Source: an uncultured Prevotella sp. | GTDB taxonomy: Bacteria; Bacteroidota; Bacteroidia; Bacteroidales; Bacteroidaceae | Reading direction: 5' to 3' | Assembly (NCBI GenBank): GCA_900318855.1 | Contig: ONMG01000108.1 | Span: 1-14,651, forward strand | Length of the DNA: 14,651 bases | Shown: in pieces, positions 1-8,036 of the stretch | Position numbering within the stretch: position 1 is the first letter of the stretch | How the letters are laid out: each line of letters starts with the position of its first letter | The notes under the pieces: model-generated | Told to the model about the DNA's origin: nothing | Databases searched by the model: none | What the model saw: the letters and a program-made list of their open reading frames with translations, nothing else | Translations under genes and position numbers: made by a program

Positions 1-1293
1 CTCGCCGAACTGGAGCTCGCGACACACTTTCGTAGCGGTATCGATGTCACGGGTGAAGACGGAAGAGGCCAGACCATACTCCACATCATTGGCCCAACTG
101 ATAACCTGGTCGATATCCTCGAATTCCACGATGGGCAGCACTGGCCCGAAGGTCTCCTCGTGCACGATTTCCATACTCTGTGTACAGTCATCAAGCAGTG
201 TAGCAGGATAGAAATATCCCTTGCCGCCCACGGGACTGCCTCCGCATAGCACTTTGGCTCCCTCGCTGACAGCCTTCTCCACCTTGGCCGTCACGCTTTC
301 CAGCGCCTTCTTCTCCACGAGTGGTCCCATATCTACGGAAGCATCTTTCAGCGGGTCGCCTACCTTGACAGCCTGGAACTTGCGCAGCAGAATGTCGGTG
401 AATTCCTTCTTAATGTCCTTGTGCACATACACACGCTCAGCATTATTACAGATCTGACCGTTATTGCCTATACGACTTTGCAGAATCCAGTCGGCAGAAG
501 CCTCAAGGTCGGCATCCGGGAACACGATGGCAGGCGCCTTACCGCCCAGTTCCAAGCTCACCTTCGTAATATTCTGGGCCGCATCACGCATCACGCTTTG
601 GCCGGCAGCCACGGAGCCCGTGAGGCTCACAATGCCCACCTTGGGGTTGGAAGCCAGGGCATGACCCACCAGCGATCCCTTTCCGGTGACAATATTGATT
701 ACTCCTGCCGGCAATCCTGCCTCATCCACCACACGGGCAAACTCACAGCAATTCTCCGGGGTGAGGTGCGAGGGCTTCAGCACGATCGTGCAGCCTGCAA
801 TGAGCGAGGCACCGGCCTTACGCGCAATGAGGAAGAACGGGAAATTCCAGGGCAGTATGCCTGCTGCTACTCCGATGGGCCGGCGCGTCAGGATGATGGT
901 CTCTCCACGACGGTCGCTCGGTATCACCTCGCCTTCGATATGACGGGCAAAAGTGGCCATATAGTCGAAGTAGGCTATCGTGGCGCCCACTTCCGTCTGA
1001 GCCCACGACCGGGTCTTGCCCTGCTCGCGCATGAGAATCTCCACGAACTCGTCGTTCCGACGGCGGATGCCCTCAGCAATCTTCTGCAAGTACACGGCGC
1101 GCTCACAGGCCGGCAACTCAGCCCACGACTTCTGAGCTTCATAGGCGGCATCCACGGCCTCGGCCACATCCTCCTCGTTGCCTTCTGGCTGACGGGAGAT
1201 GACCTCCTCTGTTGAGGGATTCAACACATCCATCCACTTACCCGAACGGCTCTCAACGAACTGCCCATTGATATACATTTTCAAATCTTTCAT
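1..1293 (-). CDS. aldA: NAD-dependent aldehyde dehydrogenase, AldA (lactaldehyde/glycolaldehyde) type, C-terminus beyond window
   Basis: Aldehyde dehydrogenase superfamily enzyme that oxidises an aldehyde to its carboxylate with NAD(P)+ in the cytoplasm. The 431 visible residues resemble E. coli AldA almost end to end as I remember that sequence, including MYINGQFV near the start, ILPWNFPFFLIARK (146-159), the cofactor-loop TGSV (225-228), LELGGKAPAIV (247-257) with the general-base Glu248, and NNGQICNNAERVYV with catalytic Cys282. The family is about 480 residues, so roughly 45-50 are missing off the left edge; the last visible residues, ELQFGE, match the point just before the family's C-terminal domain. 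The start MKDLKMYINGQFV fits the family; Met6 is possible. AldA acts on L-lactaldehyde (fucose/rhamnose breakdown) and glycolaldehyde, but no sugar-pathway neighbour is visible, so the substrate is inferred from similarity only. It is transcribed divergently from the exporter operon, with its own promoter at 1334-1341. Confidence 0.9.
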   Translation of the reverse strand, partial: MKDLKMYINGQFVESRSGKWMDVLNPSTEEVISRQPEGNEEDVAEAVDAAYEAQKSWAELPACERAVYLQKIAEGIRRRNDEFVEILMREQGKTRSWAQTEVGATIAYFDYMATFARHIEGEVIPSDRRGETIILTRRPIGVAAGILPWNFPFFLIARKAGASLIAGCTIVLKPSHLTPENCCEFARVVDEAGLPAGVINIVTGKGSLVGHALASNPKVGIVSLTGSVAAGQSVMRDAAQNITKVSLELGGKAPAIVFPDADLEASADWILQSRIGNNGQICNNAERVYVHKDIKKEFTDILLRKFQAVKVGDPLKDASVDMGPLVEKKALESVTAKVEKAVSEGAKVLCGGSPVGGKGYFYPATLLDDCTQSMEIVHEETFGPVLPIVEFEDIDQVISWANDVEYGLASSVFTRDIDTATKVCRELQFGE

Positions 1294-1333
1294 AGTGTTT
1301 GTATTTGATTTGGTCAAGTTATTAATCCACCTC

Positions 1334-1341
1334 CAAAGTTA
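1334..1341 (-). promoter_or_regulatory. Bacteroidetes-type -7 promoter box for aldA
   Basis: On the minus strand the sequence reads TAACTTTG, an exact match to the Bacteroidetes -7 consensus TAnnTTTG, about 40 bp upstream of the aldA ATG. No clear TTTG -33 box lies 19-21 bp further up; GAATAGT (1362-1368) occupies that place, which would suit an activator-dependent promoter. Confidence 0.6.
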
Positions 1342-1402
1342 GTAAAAAGTTCCGTCTTGTCACTATTCTAAGTCATAATTTAAAGTTCTTTTAACTAACC
1401 TT

Positions 1403-1442
1403 CAGTTTTCAGTAACTATTCAGCGAATAGTTACAGTTTTCA
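1403..1442. promoter_or_regulatory. Perfect inverted repeat flanked by 9-bp direct repeats, candidate aldA operator or RNA hairpin
   Basis: Arms GTAACTATTC (1412-1421) and GAATAGTTAC (1425-1434) form a perfect 10-bp inverted repeat around a 3-base centre, AGC. The 9-bp word CAGTTTTCA occurs directly on both sides, at 1403-1411 and 1434-1442. The centre lies about 85 bp upstream of the aldA -7 box, and a further half-site-like GAATAGT (minus strand, 1362-1368) sits next to the promoter. A dimeric regulator binding here is plausible. As RNA it could fold into a hairpin, but the T-rich tract after it is short, so I do not favour a terminator. Confidence 0.45.
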
Positions 1443-1579
1443 CACGCTTTGGCTTCACGCTACACTACAGTCAACGGCTAAGGCCAATGCTTATCCCTCT
1501 AAAGATGAAACAACACCCACGACATCAATGCGTCAGCACCACTCCCCTCTGCGTTGCTCCACCTCCGGGCTGACCTTGT

Positions 1580-1667
1580 TACGGCATATGGCGGAGATAA
1601 GTACGCCAAACGGCGGAGATAGCTACGGCATATGACGGAGATAGTTACGGCATATGGCGTACGAAAC
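1580..1667. repeat. Tandem repeat: four 22-bp units with CATATG core
   Basis: Four consecutive 22-bp units begin at 1580, 1602, 1624 and 1646. Units 1 and 3 share TACGGCATATG, then GCGGAGATA or ACGGAGATA; unit 2 replaces the CATATG core with CAAACG but keeps GGCGGAGATA; unit 4 keeps the core and diverges at its end (GCGTACGAAAC). The core GGCATATGGC is close to palindromic. No open frame runs through the array, so it is a non-coding repeat. Its function is unknown. Confidence 0.85.
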
Positions 1668-2000
1668 GGCATCCTTGGGCTGCAGCAGCTGAAGACACTC
1701 AGCTAAAGCCCTGGAAGGTGGGTGGAGAAAGCATCTGATATAGCGGTCCATAATCAAGCTACGATAAAGGCTGCAAGGCGTATCTCCCATTCGTGAACTT
1801 CGAATGGATGGTCGGGATATATAATAAGGAGTAACCGGGCCGACTCAATAACCTTGACAGCATCAACCAAAGCCAGCCCCACACAAGGCTCCAGTGAAGA
1901 ACTATAGGACACAATCAGCCAAAATTAGGATTAATAACTTCTTATATTTCCATAAAAGTGCTAAAAATCACAACTCGCCGGAGATGAGACTACAAAATGT

Positions 2001-2031
2001 TTTGCATTCTGAGATAAATAAGCTAATTTTG
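2001..2031 (+). promoter_or_regulatory. Bacteroidetes-type promoter of the exporter operon
   Basis: A -33 box TTTG (2001-2004) is followed after 19 bp by TAATTTTG (2024-2031), matching both elements of the Bacteroidetes housekeeping promoter (TTTG and TAnnTTTG) at the usual spacing. Transcription would start near 2038, about 20 bp before the ATG at 2060. This also argues against a GTG start at 2033, which lies before the predicted transcript start. Confidence 0.75.
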
Positions 2032-2059
2032 CGTGCAGTATATCGAAAACTCAAGTGTT

Positions 2060-2932
2060 ATGAAGAAGAAAATCCTCATACCCGTCATATTGGCTGCCGT
2101 GCTGCTTCTCGGCGGAATAGCTTATCTCGCACTAACCCTCCACAAGTCGAAACAAGAAAACAAAGAGATGCAGGAGCTGGCTGAACTTGACAAGAAGGAG
2201 ATGGAGAACGAATACCAGCAGTTCGCCAACCAGTACAGTGAGATGCGCACACAGATCAACAACGACTCGATCGTGGCTCAGCTCACGGCCGAACAGCAAA
2301 AGACTGAACGGCTTCTGAAGGAACTGAAGAATGTCAAGAGCACCGATGCGCGCGAGATAGCCCGACTGAAGAGGGAACTGGCCACGGTGAGAGCCGTACT
2401 GCGCAGTTACGTTCTGGAAATCGACTCGCTCAACCGTCTCAACCAAAACCTCACGGCTGAGAATACACGCGTCAGAGGACAGTACGAAGAAGCCACACGG
2501 ACAATTGAAGGACTGAACACCGAGAAAGCGTCCCTCTCGCAGAAGGTGGCCATCGCAGCCCAGCTGGATGCCGTGGGCATCAGCATGACCGCCATGGACA
2601 AACGGGGGCACAGCACTTCGAAACTCAAGAAATGCCGGGCCTTCCAGGTGAACTTCTCCATCGCGAAAAACGTCACGGCCCCCAATGGAATGAAGACTAT
2701 ATACATCAGGATAACATCGCCAACAGGTTCCGTTCTTGGCAGTGGTGCTTCCTTCAGTTATGAAAACCGTACCCTCCAGTCGACAATGAGCAAATCCATC
2801 GAGTACGGAGGCCGCGAGACTCCGGTTACGGCCTACTGGAACGTGAGCGAGGCTCTCACAGAGGGCACCTACAATGTAAGCATCTTCGCCGATGGCAACA
2901 TGATTGGTTCACGAAGCTTTAGTTTTAAATAA
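2060..2932 (+). CDS. Membrane-anchored coiled-coil protein with C-terminal beta-rich domain, conserved Bacteroidales type, function unknown
   Basis: A 290-residue protein that I recognise only as resembling an uncharacterised Bacteroidales family. It has a short basic start (MKKK), one hydrophobic segment (about 5-26), then about 130 residues rich in Glu, Lys, Gln and Leu with heptad character (about 30-165), and a C-terminal domain (about 180-290) with beta-type alternation, including TIYIRITSPTGSVL and GTYNVSIFADGNMIGS. With a lone N-terminal anchor the rest is probably periplasmic; the anchor could also be an uncleaved signal. The start is set by the promoter at 2001-2031 and by the hydrophobic anchor directly after Met. 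The stop codon overlaps the next gene's start by one base (TAATG), indicating translational coupling to the TolC-like channel. A scaffolding or assembly role for the exporter is inference from position and the coiled coil. Confidence 0.85.
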   Translation: MKKKILIPVILAAVLLLGGIAYLALTLHKSKQENKEMQELAELDKKEMENEYQQFANQYSEMRTQINNDSIVAQLTAEQQKTERLLKELKNVKSTDAREIARLKRELATVRAVLRSYVLEIDSLNRLNQNLTAENTRVRGQYEEATRTIEGLNTEKASLSQKVAIAAQLDAVGISMTAMDKRGHSTSKLKKCRAFQVNFSIAKNVTAPNGMKTIYIRITSPTGSVLGSGASFSYENRTLQSTMSKSIEYGGRETPVTAYWNVSEALTEGTYNVSIFADGNMIGSRSFSFK

Positions 2933-4419
2933 TGAGAAGGTACATTTATCTTTGCCTTATGATGGCATGTATGCTGCCCGCCAGCGCTCAAAGGGTGCTG
3001 ACGCTTGACAGTTGCCGTGCCATGGCGCTGCGCAACAACAAGCAGCTCAATGCCGCCCGATTGCAGAAGGATGTGACCTACAACGCCCGCAAGTCGGCCC
3101 GAACGCAGTACCTGCCTAAGCTCGATGCCGTAGGTGGCTACCAATATTACAGCAAGGAGATATCACTGCTGAACAACAGTCAGAAGGGAGCACTCTCAAA
3201 CTTAGGCACCAATGCGCTCACCAACGTCGGCTCATCCTTGGAACAAATGCTTACGGGACTTGTCCAGCAAGGGGCTATGACGCCACAGTCGGCACAGCAA
3301 TTAGGCCAGCTTTTCCAGCTTGTCAACGGCCCCATCGCACAGAAGGGGAACGAGATAGGCACACTCATTAAGGATGCCTTCCGCACCAACACCCATAACA
3401 TTTGGGGCGGAGCCGTCATGGTGAGGCAGCCCGTTTTTATGGGAGGTGCTATTATCGCGGCCAACCGCATTGCAGACATCAACGAACAACTTGCAGACAA
3501 CAGCATCGACCTCACCCGCCAGTCTACCTTATATAATATTGATCAGGCTTACTGGACCGTGGTCTCGCTCCGCCAAAAGAAACAATTGGCCGAAAGCTAC
3601 CGCAACCTGGTGAAGAAACTTGACGACGACGTGAAGAAGATGATAAAGGAGGGGGTTGCCACACGTGCCGAGGGATTGAAAGTGGACGTAAAGGTCAATC
3701 AGGCCGATATGCAGATTACGCAGGTCGACAACGGCCTATCACTGGCCAAGATGCTCCTGTGCCAACTCTGCGGTCTGGGCCCCGATGACAATGTAACCCT
3801 TGCCGATGAAAACAGCGAGAGCCTGTCACTCATCTACAGCGTGCCTACCTCGAACAATGATTCCATCATGAACGACCGGCCAGAACTGCGCATGCTGCAA
3901 AACACAGTCGACATCAGCAAGCAAAATACGAAGCTCGTGCGCGCTGCCTTTCTCCCCCACGTTGCCCTCACGGGTGGCTACCTCATCAGCAATCCTAATG
4001 TCTTCAACGGATTCGAACGCAAGTTCTCGGGGGTCTGGAATGTGGGAGTCACCGTTCAAGTGCCGGTGTGGAACTGGTTTGAGGGAACCTATAAAGTGCG
4101 CGCATCCAAGGCCGCGACGGGCATAGCCATGATGGAGTTGAGCGATGCACGCGAAAAGGTGCAACTCCAAGTCACGCAGAGTCGCTATAAGCTCAATGAA
4201 GCCCAAAAGCGACTGGCCATGGCAAGAAAAAATATCAAGAGTGCAGAGGAGAACCTCAGATGCGCCAACATTGGATTTAAGGAGGGGGTCATGGAGACCA
4301 CCGATGTCATGGCTGCTCAAACAGCCTGGCAGGAAGCACAAAGCCAGAAGATTGACGCCGAGGTGGAGGTGAAGCTCGCTCAGGTGGGTCTCAACAAGGC
4401 ACTCGGCATACTGGAATAA
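2932..4419 (+). CDS. TolC-family outer-membrane efflux channel
   Basis: A 495-residue outer-membrane factor forming the exit duct of a tripartite exporter. It starts with a signal peptide ending near ASA-Q (residues 17-20), followed by LTLDSCRAMALRNNKQLNAA, the typical opening of the OEP domain, and the repeated OEP helices. QPVFMGG (166-172) marks the strand region of the first repeat and VQVPVWNWFEG the equivalent of the second. A roughly 80-residue Gln/Leu-rich stretch (about 80-158) sits between the first strand and QPVFMGG and is longer than in E. coli TolC; I have seen similar insertions in Bacteroidetes homologues. No lipobox cysteine is evident at the cleavage site. The start overlaps the previous stop (TAATG), and the HlyD-type adaptor gene follows after 26 bp, so it very likely partners those products. 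Confidence 0.93.
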   Translation: MRRYIYLCLMMACMLPASAQRVLTLDSCRAMALRNNKQLNAARLQKDVTYNARKSARTQYLPKLDAVGGYQYYSKEISLLNNSQKGALSNLGTNALTNVGSSLEQMLTGLVQQGAMTPQSAQQLGQLFQLVNGPIAQKGNEIGTLIKDAFRTNTHNIWGGAVMVRQPVFMGGAIIAANRIADINEQLADNSIDLTRQSTLYNIDQAYWTVVSLRQKKQLAESYRNLVKKLDDDVKKMIKEGVATRAEGLKVDVKVNQADMQITQVDNGLSLAKMLLCQLCGLGPDDNVTLADENSESLSLIYSVPTSNNDSIMNDRPELRMLQNTVDISKQNTKLVRAAFLPHVALTGGYLISNPNVFNGFERKFSGVWNVGVTVQVPVWNWFEGTYKVRASKAATGIAMMELSDAREKVQLQVTQSRYKLNEAQKRLAMARKNIKSAEENLRCANIGFKEGVMETTDVMAAQTAWQEAQSQKIDAEVEVKLAQVGLNKALGILE

Positions 4420-4445
4420 TATCAACGCATATACACACATATCTC

Positions 4446-5432
4446 ATGTCAGCAAAGTCACAGCACAATAACATTATTCTGGCCATCATCGGTTTCTCGT
4501 CGGTGGTTGCCATCGTAGCAGTGATAGGCTTCTTTACGCTCGGCCGCACTCCGGAGATTATACAGGGTGAAGTGGAGGTCTCTGAATACAGGGTCTCCAG
4601 CAAACTGCCCGGAAGGATTGTCGAGTTGAGAGTCAAAGAGGGCGATTACGTACATGTTGGCGATACTCTCGCTATCCTTGAAGTGCCGGAGGTGAGCGCA
4701 CAAAAGAGAGCAGCTCAAGCCACCGAGGCCGCTGCGTCCGCTATGAGCGACATGGCCAACAACGGTGCACGCAAGGAGCAAATACAGGCTGCCTACCAGC
4801 TGTGGCAGCAGGCCATAGCTGCCAGGGACATTGCCAAGAAGTCCTACACCCGAGTCCAAAACCTGTTCAACGAAGGAGTGCTCAGTGCACAGAAGCGCGA
4901 TGAGACTTTTGCTGCCTATAAAGCAGCCGAAGCACAGGTGATGGCAGCCAAGAGCCAGTACGACATGGCCCGCAACGGCGCGCGCGAAGAAGAGAAGAGG
5001 GCTGCCGAGAAGCAGACACAAGCTGCCAAAGGGGCTGTGGATGTGGTGCAGTCACTCCTCAAGGAAACGGTACAGGTATCTCAGGTGGAAGGCGAAGTGA
5101 GCGATGTCTACCCCAAGGTAGGCGAGCTCGTCAGCATGGGCTCCCCTATCATGAGCATCTCTATCATGAAAGACATGTGGGGCACCTTCAATGTGCGCGA
5201 GGACCAGCTGAAAGGACTGCGCATTGGCGATGTGGTCACAGCCTTCTCGCCAGCATTCAACAAAGACTTGAAATTAAAAGTCTACTACATCAAGGATGAA
5301 GGCTCCTATGCCGTATGGAAAGCCACTAAGACAACCGGCCAGTACGACCTCAAGACCTTTGAGGTGAAGGCCCGTCCCTTAAAGAAGTTCGACGGCCTTA
5401 GGCCTGGCATGAGTTTGATAATAAAGAATTAA
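4446..5432 (+). CDS. HlyD/YhiI-type periplasmic adaptor (membrane fusion protein)
   Basis: A 328-residue adaptor linking inner-membrane transporter to outer-membrane channel. It has a single N-terminal membrane anchor (about 9-32), a first lipoyl half-motif (about 44-80, SSKLPGRIVELRVKEGDYV), an alpha-helical hairpin (about 82-205), a second lipoyl half (about 212-240, GEVSDVYPKVGELVSMGSPI) and a C-terminal beta-barrel region ending in GLRPGMSLIIK. The hairpin arms carry matching NGAR motifs at 106-109 and 177-180, as seen in YbhG/YhiI-like adaptors that serve ABC-2 exporters rather than RND pumps. The stop overlaps the next start by one base (TAATG). This architecture together with its neighbours makes the assignment firm; the exported substrate is unknown. 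Confidence 0.93.
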   Translation: MSAKSQHNNIILAIIGFSSVVAIVAVIGFFTLGRTPEIIQGEVEVSEYRVSSKLPGRIVELRVKEGDYVHVGDTLAILEVPEVSAQKRAAQATEAAASAMSDMANNGARKEQIQAAYQLWQQAIAARDIAKKSYTRVQNLFNEGVLSAQKRDETFAAYKAAEAQVMAAKSQYDMARNGAREEEKRAAEKQTQAAKGAVDVVQSLLKETVQVSQVEGEVSDVYPKVGELVSMGSPIMSISIMKDMWGTFNVREDQLKGLRIGDVVTAFSPAFNKDLKLKVYYIKDEGSYAVWKATKTTGQYDLKTFEVKARPLKKFDGLRPGMSLIIKN

Positions 5433-6595
5433 TGCTCAAGCGTATCTATCGCATCGCGCTACGGGAATGTGGCATCATGGTGCATAACCCCATTTATGCA
5501 TTCTGCATGATTATCTTCCCGATAGTCGTGGTATTGTTCTTCACCTCCCTCATGGATGAGGGTATGCCTACCGACCTGCCCGTGGGTGTGGTCGACCAGG
5601 ACAATACGCCCACTACGAGAAGCCTTATCCGGCAGCTTGACGCATTCCAGACCACACATGTCGTGGCCCACTACGCCAACATGAACGATGCCCGGGAATC
5701 CATACAACGCGGTCAGATATACGCCTTCCTGCTTATACCCAAAGGTACCACGAGCGGACTGGCATCAGGCAACCAACCCAAGATATCTTTCTACTACAGC
5801 ACCGTCACGCTGCTGCCTGGCAACCTGCTATTCCGCGACCTGAAGACCATTTCGGTCCTCGGCTCAGCAGCCGTAGGCAAGACAAAGCTTTCAGCCTTGG
5901 GCAAGACCGGACGGGAAATACGCACCTTTCTCCAGCCCATCAGCGTCGACCTGCATATGATCGGCAATCCGTGGAGCAACTACAATATCTATCTTAGCAC
6001 AGCCATGGTACCGGGCGTACTGATGCTGTTCGTCTTCCTTATCACTCCCTACTCCATTGGCACAGAGCTGAAGTTCGGACGGTCCAAGGAATGGATTCAG
6101 ATGGCAGGAGGCAACATTGGTATCGCTGTCAGTGGGAAGTTACTTCCGCAGACACTCATCTTCCTGACCATTTTCCTAAGCTTCGACTTCTACATCTTCG
6201 AAGTTCTGAACTTCCCCCACCCAGGCGGCTGCATCCCCATACTACTGCTCTCAGTGCTCAGCGTGCTGGCGGCCGAAGGCTTTGGCATCTTTGCCTTCGG
6301 GCTCATGCCCTCTCTGCGCATGTCAATGAGCATCTGTGCCTTGTGGTCAGTACTGAGTTTCTCGGTTTGTGGCGCCACGTTCCCCGTCTTCGCCATGGAC
6401 TCTATGATTGAAGCCCTGGCTCAATTGTTCCCGCTGAGACATTACTATATGATTTATCAGATATGCATCTTCAATGGCTTCCCCTTGTCGGACGCCTACT
6501 TCAACATACTTGCACTCTGCGCCATAGCCGCCCTACCTATATTCACCATTGGCCACATCAAGAAGGCCATGCTCGAATATATCTATATACCGTAA
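5432..6595 (+). CDS. ABC-2 type transporter permease (first of two)
   Basis: A 387-residue inner-membrane permease of the ABC2_membrane_3 (YhhJ/YbhS-like) type. Layout: an N-terminal amphipathic stretch, TM1 (about 21-40), a large extracytoplasmic domain (about 45-185) opening with PVGVVDQDNTPTTRSLIRQL, and about five further membrane segments (about 188-208, 236-258, 267-290, 297-320 and 353-375). LSTAMVPGVLMLF starts the C-terminal membrane half, as is usual for the family. The protein has no ATP-binding motifs. It starts on the stop of the adaptor gene (TAATG), and its paralogue follows after 39 bp; the two permeases probably form a heterodimer. The energising ATPase is not encoded in this window. 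Confidence 0.92.
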   Translation: MLKRIYRIALRECGIMVHNPIYAFCMIIFPIVVVLFFTSLMDEGMPTDLPVGVVDQDNTPTTRSLIRQLDAFQTTHVVAHYANMNDARESIQRGQIYAFLLIPKGTTSGLASGNQPKISFYYSTVTLLPGNLLFRDLKTISVLGSAAVGKTKLSALGKTGREIRTFLQPISVDLHMIGNPWSNYNIYLSTAMVPGVLMLFVFLITPYSIGTELKFGRSKEWIQMAGGNIGIAVSGKLLPQTLIFLTIFLSFDFYIFEVLNFPHPGGCIPILLLSVLSVLAAEGFGIFAFGLMPSLRMSMSICALWSVLSFSVCGATFPVFAMDSMIEALAQLFPLRHYYMIYQICIFNGFPLSDAYFNILALCAIAALPIFTIGHIKKAMLEYIYIP

Positions 6596-6634
6596 CTGAA
6601 AGAGCAAGGATTAGACCCATTAAGGACAAGGAAT

Positions 6635-7954
6635 ATGAACGGACAACAGTCATACGAAAAGCATCCTGACCCACAGAGCAACCGAAAGCATGGACTCGGT
6701 GCCACCATAAAGGAAGGCCTGAGCGACATGTGCTACATCTGGGCTAAGGAAATGAGGTCGGCCTTCACCGATGAGGGCGTCCTCATCTTCTGCATCCTTG
6801 TACCTCTCTTCTACCCTTTGCTCTATTCATGGATATACAATAACGAGGTAGTACATGAGGTGCCGGTAGCCATCGTCGACATGTCGCACAGCCAGGAAAG
6901 TCGACGCTTCATTCAGAAGTTCGACGCCAGTCCCGACACCAAGGCTGCCTGGTTCTGCAACAATCTCGAAGAAGCACGCGATATGGTGGGCAAGCAGCAA
7001 GTGCATGGTGTGCTGTACTTTCCACAGGACTTCGCTACCAACCTGGGACGGCACGAGCAGAGCCATGTGGGGGTATACTGCGACATGAGCCTCATGCTCA
7101 CCTACAAGGCCATCTATCAGACTGCACAGGCCGTGGCCAGCGATATGAATGCCGACATACAGATAGCACTGTCGAACAACATGACCAACCGCGACGACCA
7201 GATAACCACTCAGCCTTTGGCCTTCGACGAGGTAAGAATATTCAATCCTACGGGCGGTTACGGCAATGCCATCATTCCAGGTGTGCTGATGCTCATCCTG
7301 CAGCAGACCCTGCTTTTAGGAATTGGTCTCGCCGCTGGCACAGCGCGTGAGAACAACCGTTATAAGGACCTCGTTCCCATCTCAAAGCACTATAATGGCA
7401 TCTTCCGTATTGTCCTGGGTAAGGCTCTATGCTATTTCATGGTCTACGCTGTGATGGCAGCCTATATCACCCTATGCGTGCCGCGGTTCTTCCATTACAC
7501 CAGCATAGAGTCGTCCCAAACACTTCTGGGTCTGATGGTACCCTATGTGCTGGCCTGCATCTTCTTCGGTATGTCGCTCTCTTGTCTGGTTCGCTACCGG
7601 GAGAACGTCATCCTTCTTGTTGTCTTCACCTCTGTACCGATGCTGTTCATGACCGGCATCTCGTGGCCACTGAGCAACATGCCGGGCATCTGGCAGGGGG
7701 TGGCCATGCTCTTCCCGTCGACCTGGGGAGTACGCGGATTCCTCCAAACCAGTTCTATGGGAGGAACGTTGGGCGACATCACTACCGAGTATCAGGCCCT
7801 TTGGATTCAGGTCGTAGTCTATTTCTTCCTTACCTGTCTTGTCTATCGCTATCAGATTGTCAGCACCCGCGAGCATGCCCTGGAGCGTATTCGCACCTTG
7901 CGCGACAAAGCATTGCAGATAAAGCAACAACGGAAACAAACCAGTAAAAGCTAA
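6635..7954 (+). CDS. ABC-2 type transporter permease (second of two)
   Basis: A 439-residue paralogue of the preceding permease. It adds a hydrophilic N-terminal extension of about 40 residues, then TM1 (about 48-68), an extracytoplasmic domain (about 75-205) beginning PVAIVDMSHSQESRRFIQKF, which parallels the first permease, and about five C-terminal segments (about 213-235, 259-282, 296-318, 325-345 and 388-405). IIPGVLMLILQQTLLLGIG is the family's second-membrane-segment signature. The C-terminal tail is basic (KQQRKQTSKS). A purine-rich AAGGACAAGG lies just before the start and may serve as ribosome-binding region. It is the last gene of the operon and ends about 80 bp before a strong hairpin. 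Confidence 0.92.
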   Translation: MNGQQSYEKHPDPQSNRKHGLGATIKEGLSDMCYIWAKEMRSAFTDEGVLIFCILVPLFYPLLYSWIYNNEVVHEVPVAIVDMSHSQESRRFIQKFDASPDTKAAWFCNNLEEARDMVGKQQVHGVLYFPQDFATNLGRHEQSHVGVYCDMSLMLTYKAIYQTAQAVASDMNADIQIALSNNMTNRDDQITTQPLAFDEVRIFNPTGGYGNAIIPGVLMLILQQTLLLGIGLAAGTARENNRYKDLVPISKHYNGIFRIVLGKALCYFMVYAVMAAYITLCVPRFFHYTSIESSQTLLGLMVPYVLACIFFGMSLSCLVRYRENVILLVVFTSVPMLFMTGISWPLSNMPGIWQGVAMLFPSTWGVRGFLQTSSMGGTLGDITTEYQALWIQVVVYFFLTCLVYRYQIVSTREHALERIRTLRDKALQIKQQRKQTSKS

Positions 7955-8036
7955 GTCGGCGCCTGATGCTGTGCGCGCCTTCTCCATCCTTTCATCTTGG
8001 CAGACAGCGCTCCGCAAGCTTACTTTCACAATATGC

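Larger units (their letters stand above)
1294..2059. other. Divergent intergenic region between aldA and the exporter operon
   Basis: These 766 bp contain no credible gene on either strand; the reading frames are short and broken. The aldA promoter (1334-1341) and a hairpin or operator candidate (1403-1442) lie on the left, a 22-bp tandem array (1580-1667) in the middle, and the exporter-operon promoter (2001-2031) on the right. The stretch 1668-1990 holds nothing I can identify; one 26-codon open run around 1750-1832 lacks a start and is flanked by stops. Confidence 0.7.

Noticed and set aside
421..1215. Long plus-strand open frame of 264 codons inside aldA
   Set aside because: It is antisense to a clearly conserved aldehyde dehydrogenase and its product has no family features; it reflects the GC-rich third positions of aldA.
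1412..1434. Intrinsic terminator
   Set aside because: The stem is moderately AT-rich with only a short T-tract, and no gene ends nearby on either strand; the operator explanation suits its position upstream of aldA better.
1580..1667. CRISPR array
   Set aside because: The 22-bp units are contiguous with no unique spacers, and there are no cas genes; the array at 14294-14371 has only 7-12 bp between repeats.
1668..1860. Possible gene remnant with the short frame GCKAYLPFVNFEWMVG
   Set aside because: It looks protein-like for only 26 codons between two stops, has no start, and I cannot match it to a family.
2033..2059. GTG start giving a nine-residue extension of the coiled-coil protein
   Set aside because: It lies between the -7 box and the predicted transcript start, and would put polar residues before the MKKK and hydrophobic anchor; ATG 2060 fits better.
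1894..2184. 96-codon open frame on the plus strand, beginning before the exporter operon
   Set aside because: It starts upstream of the predicted transcript start, overlaps the coiled-coil gene in another frame, and its product looks random and basic with no recognisable family.
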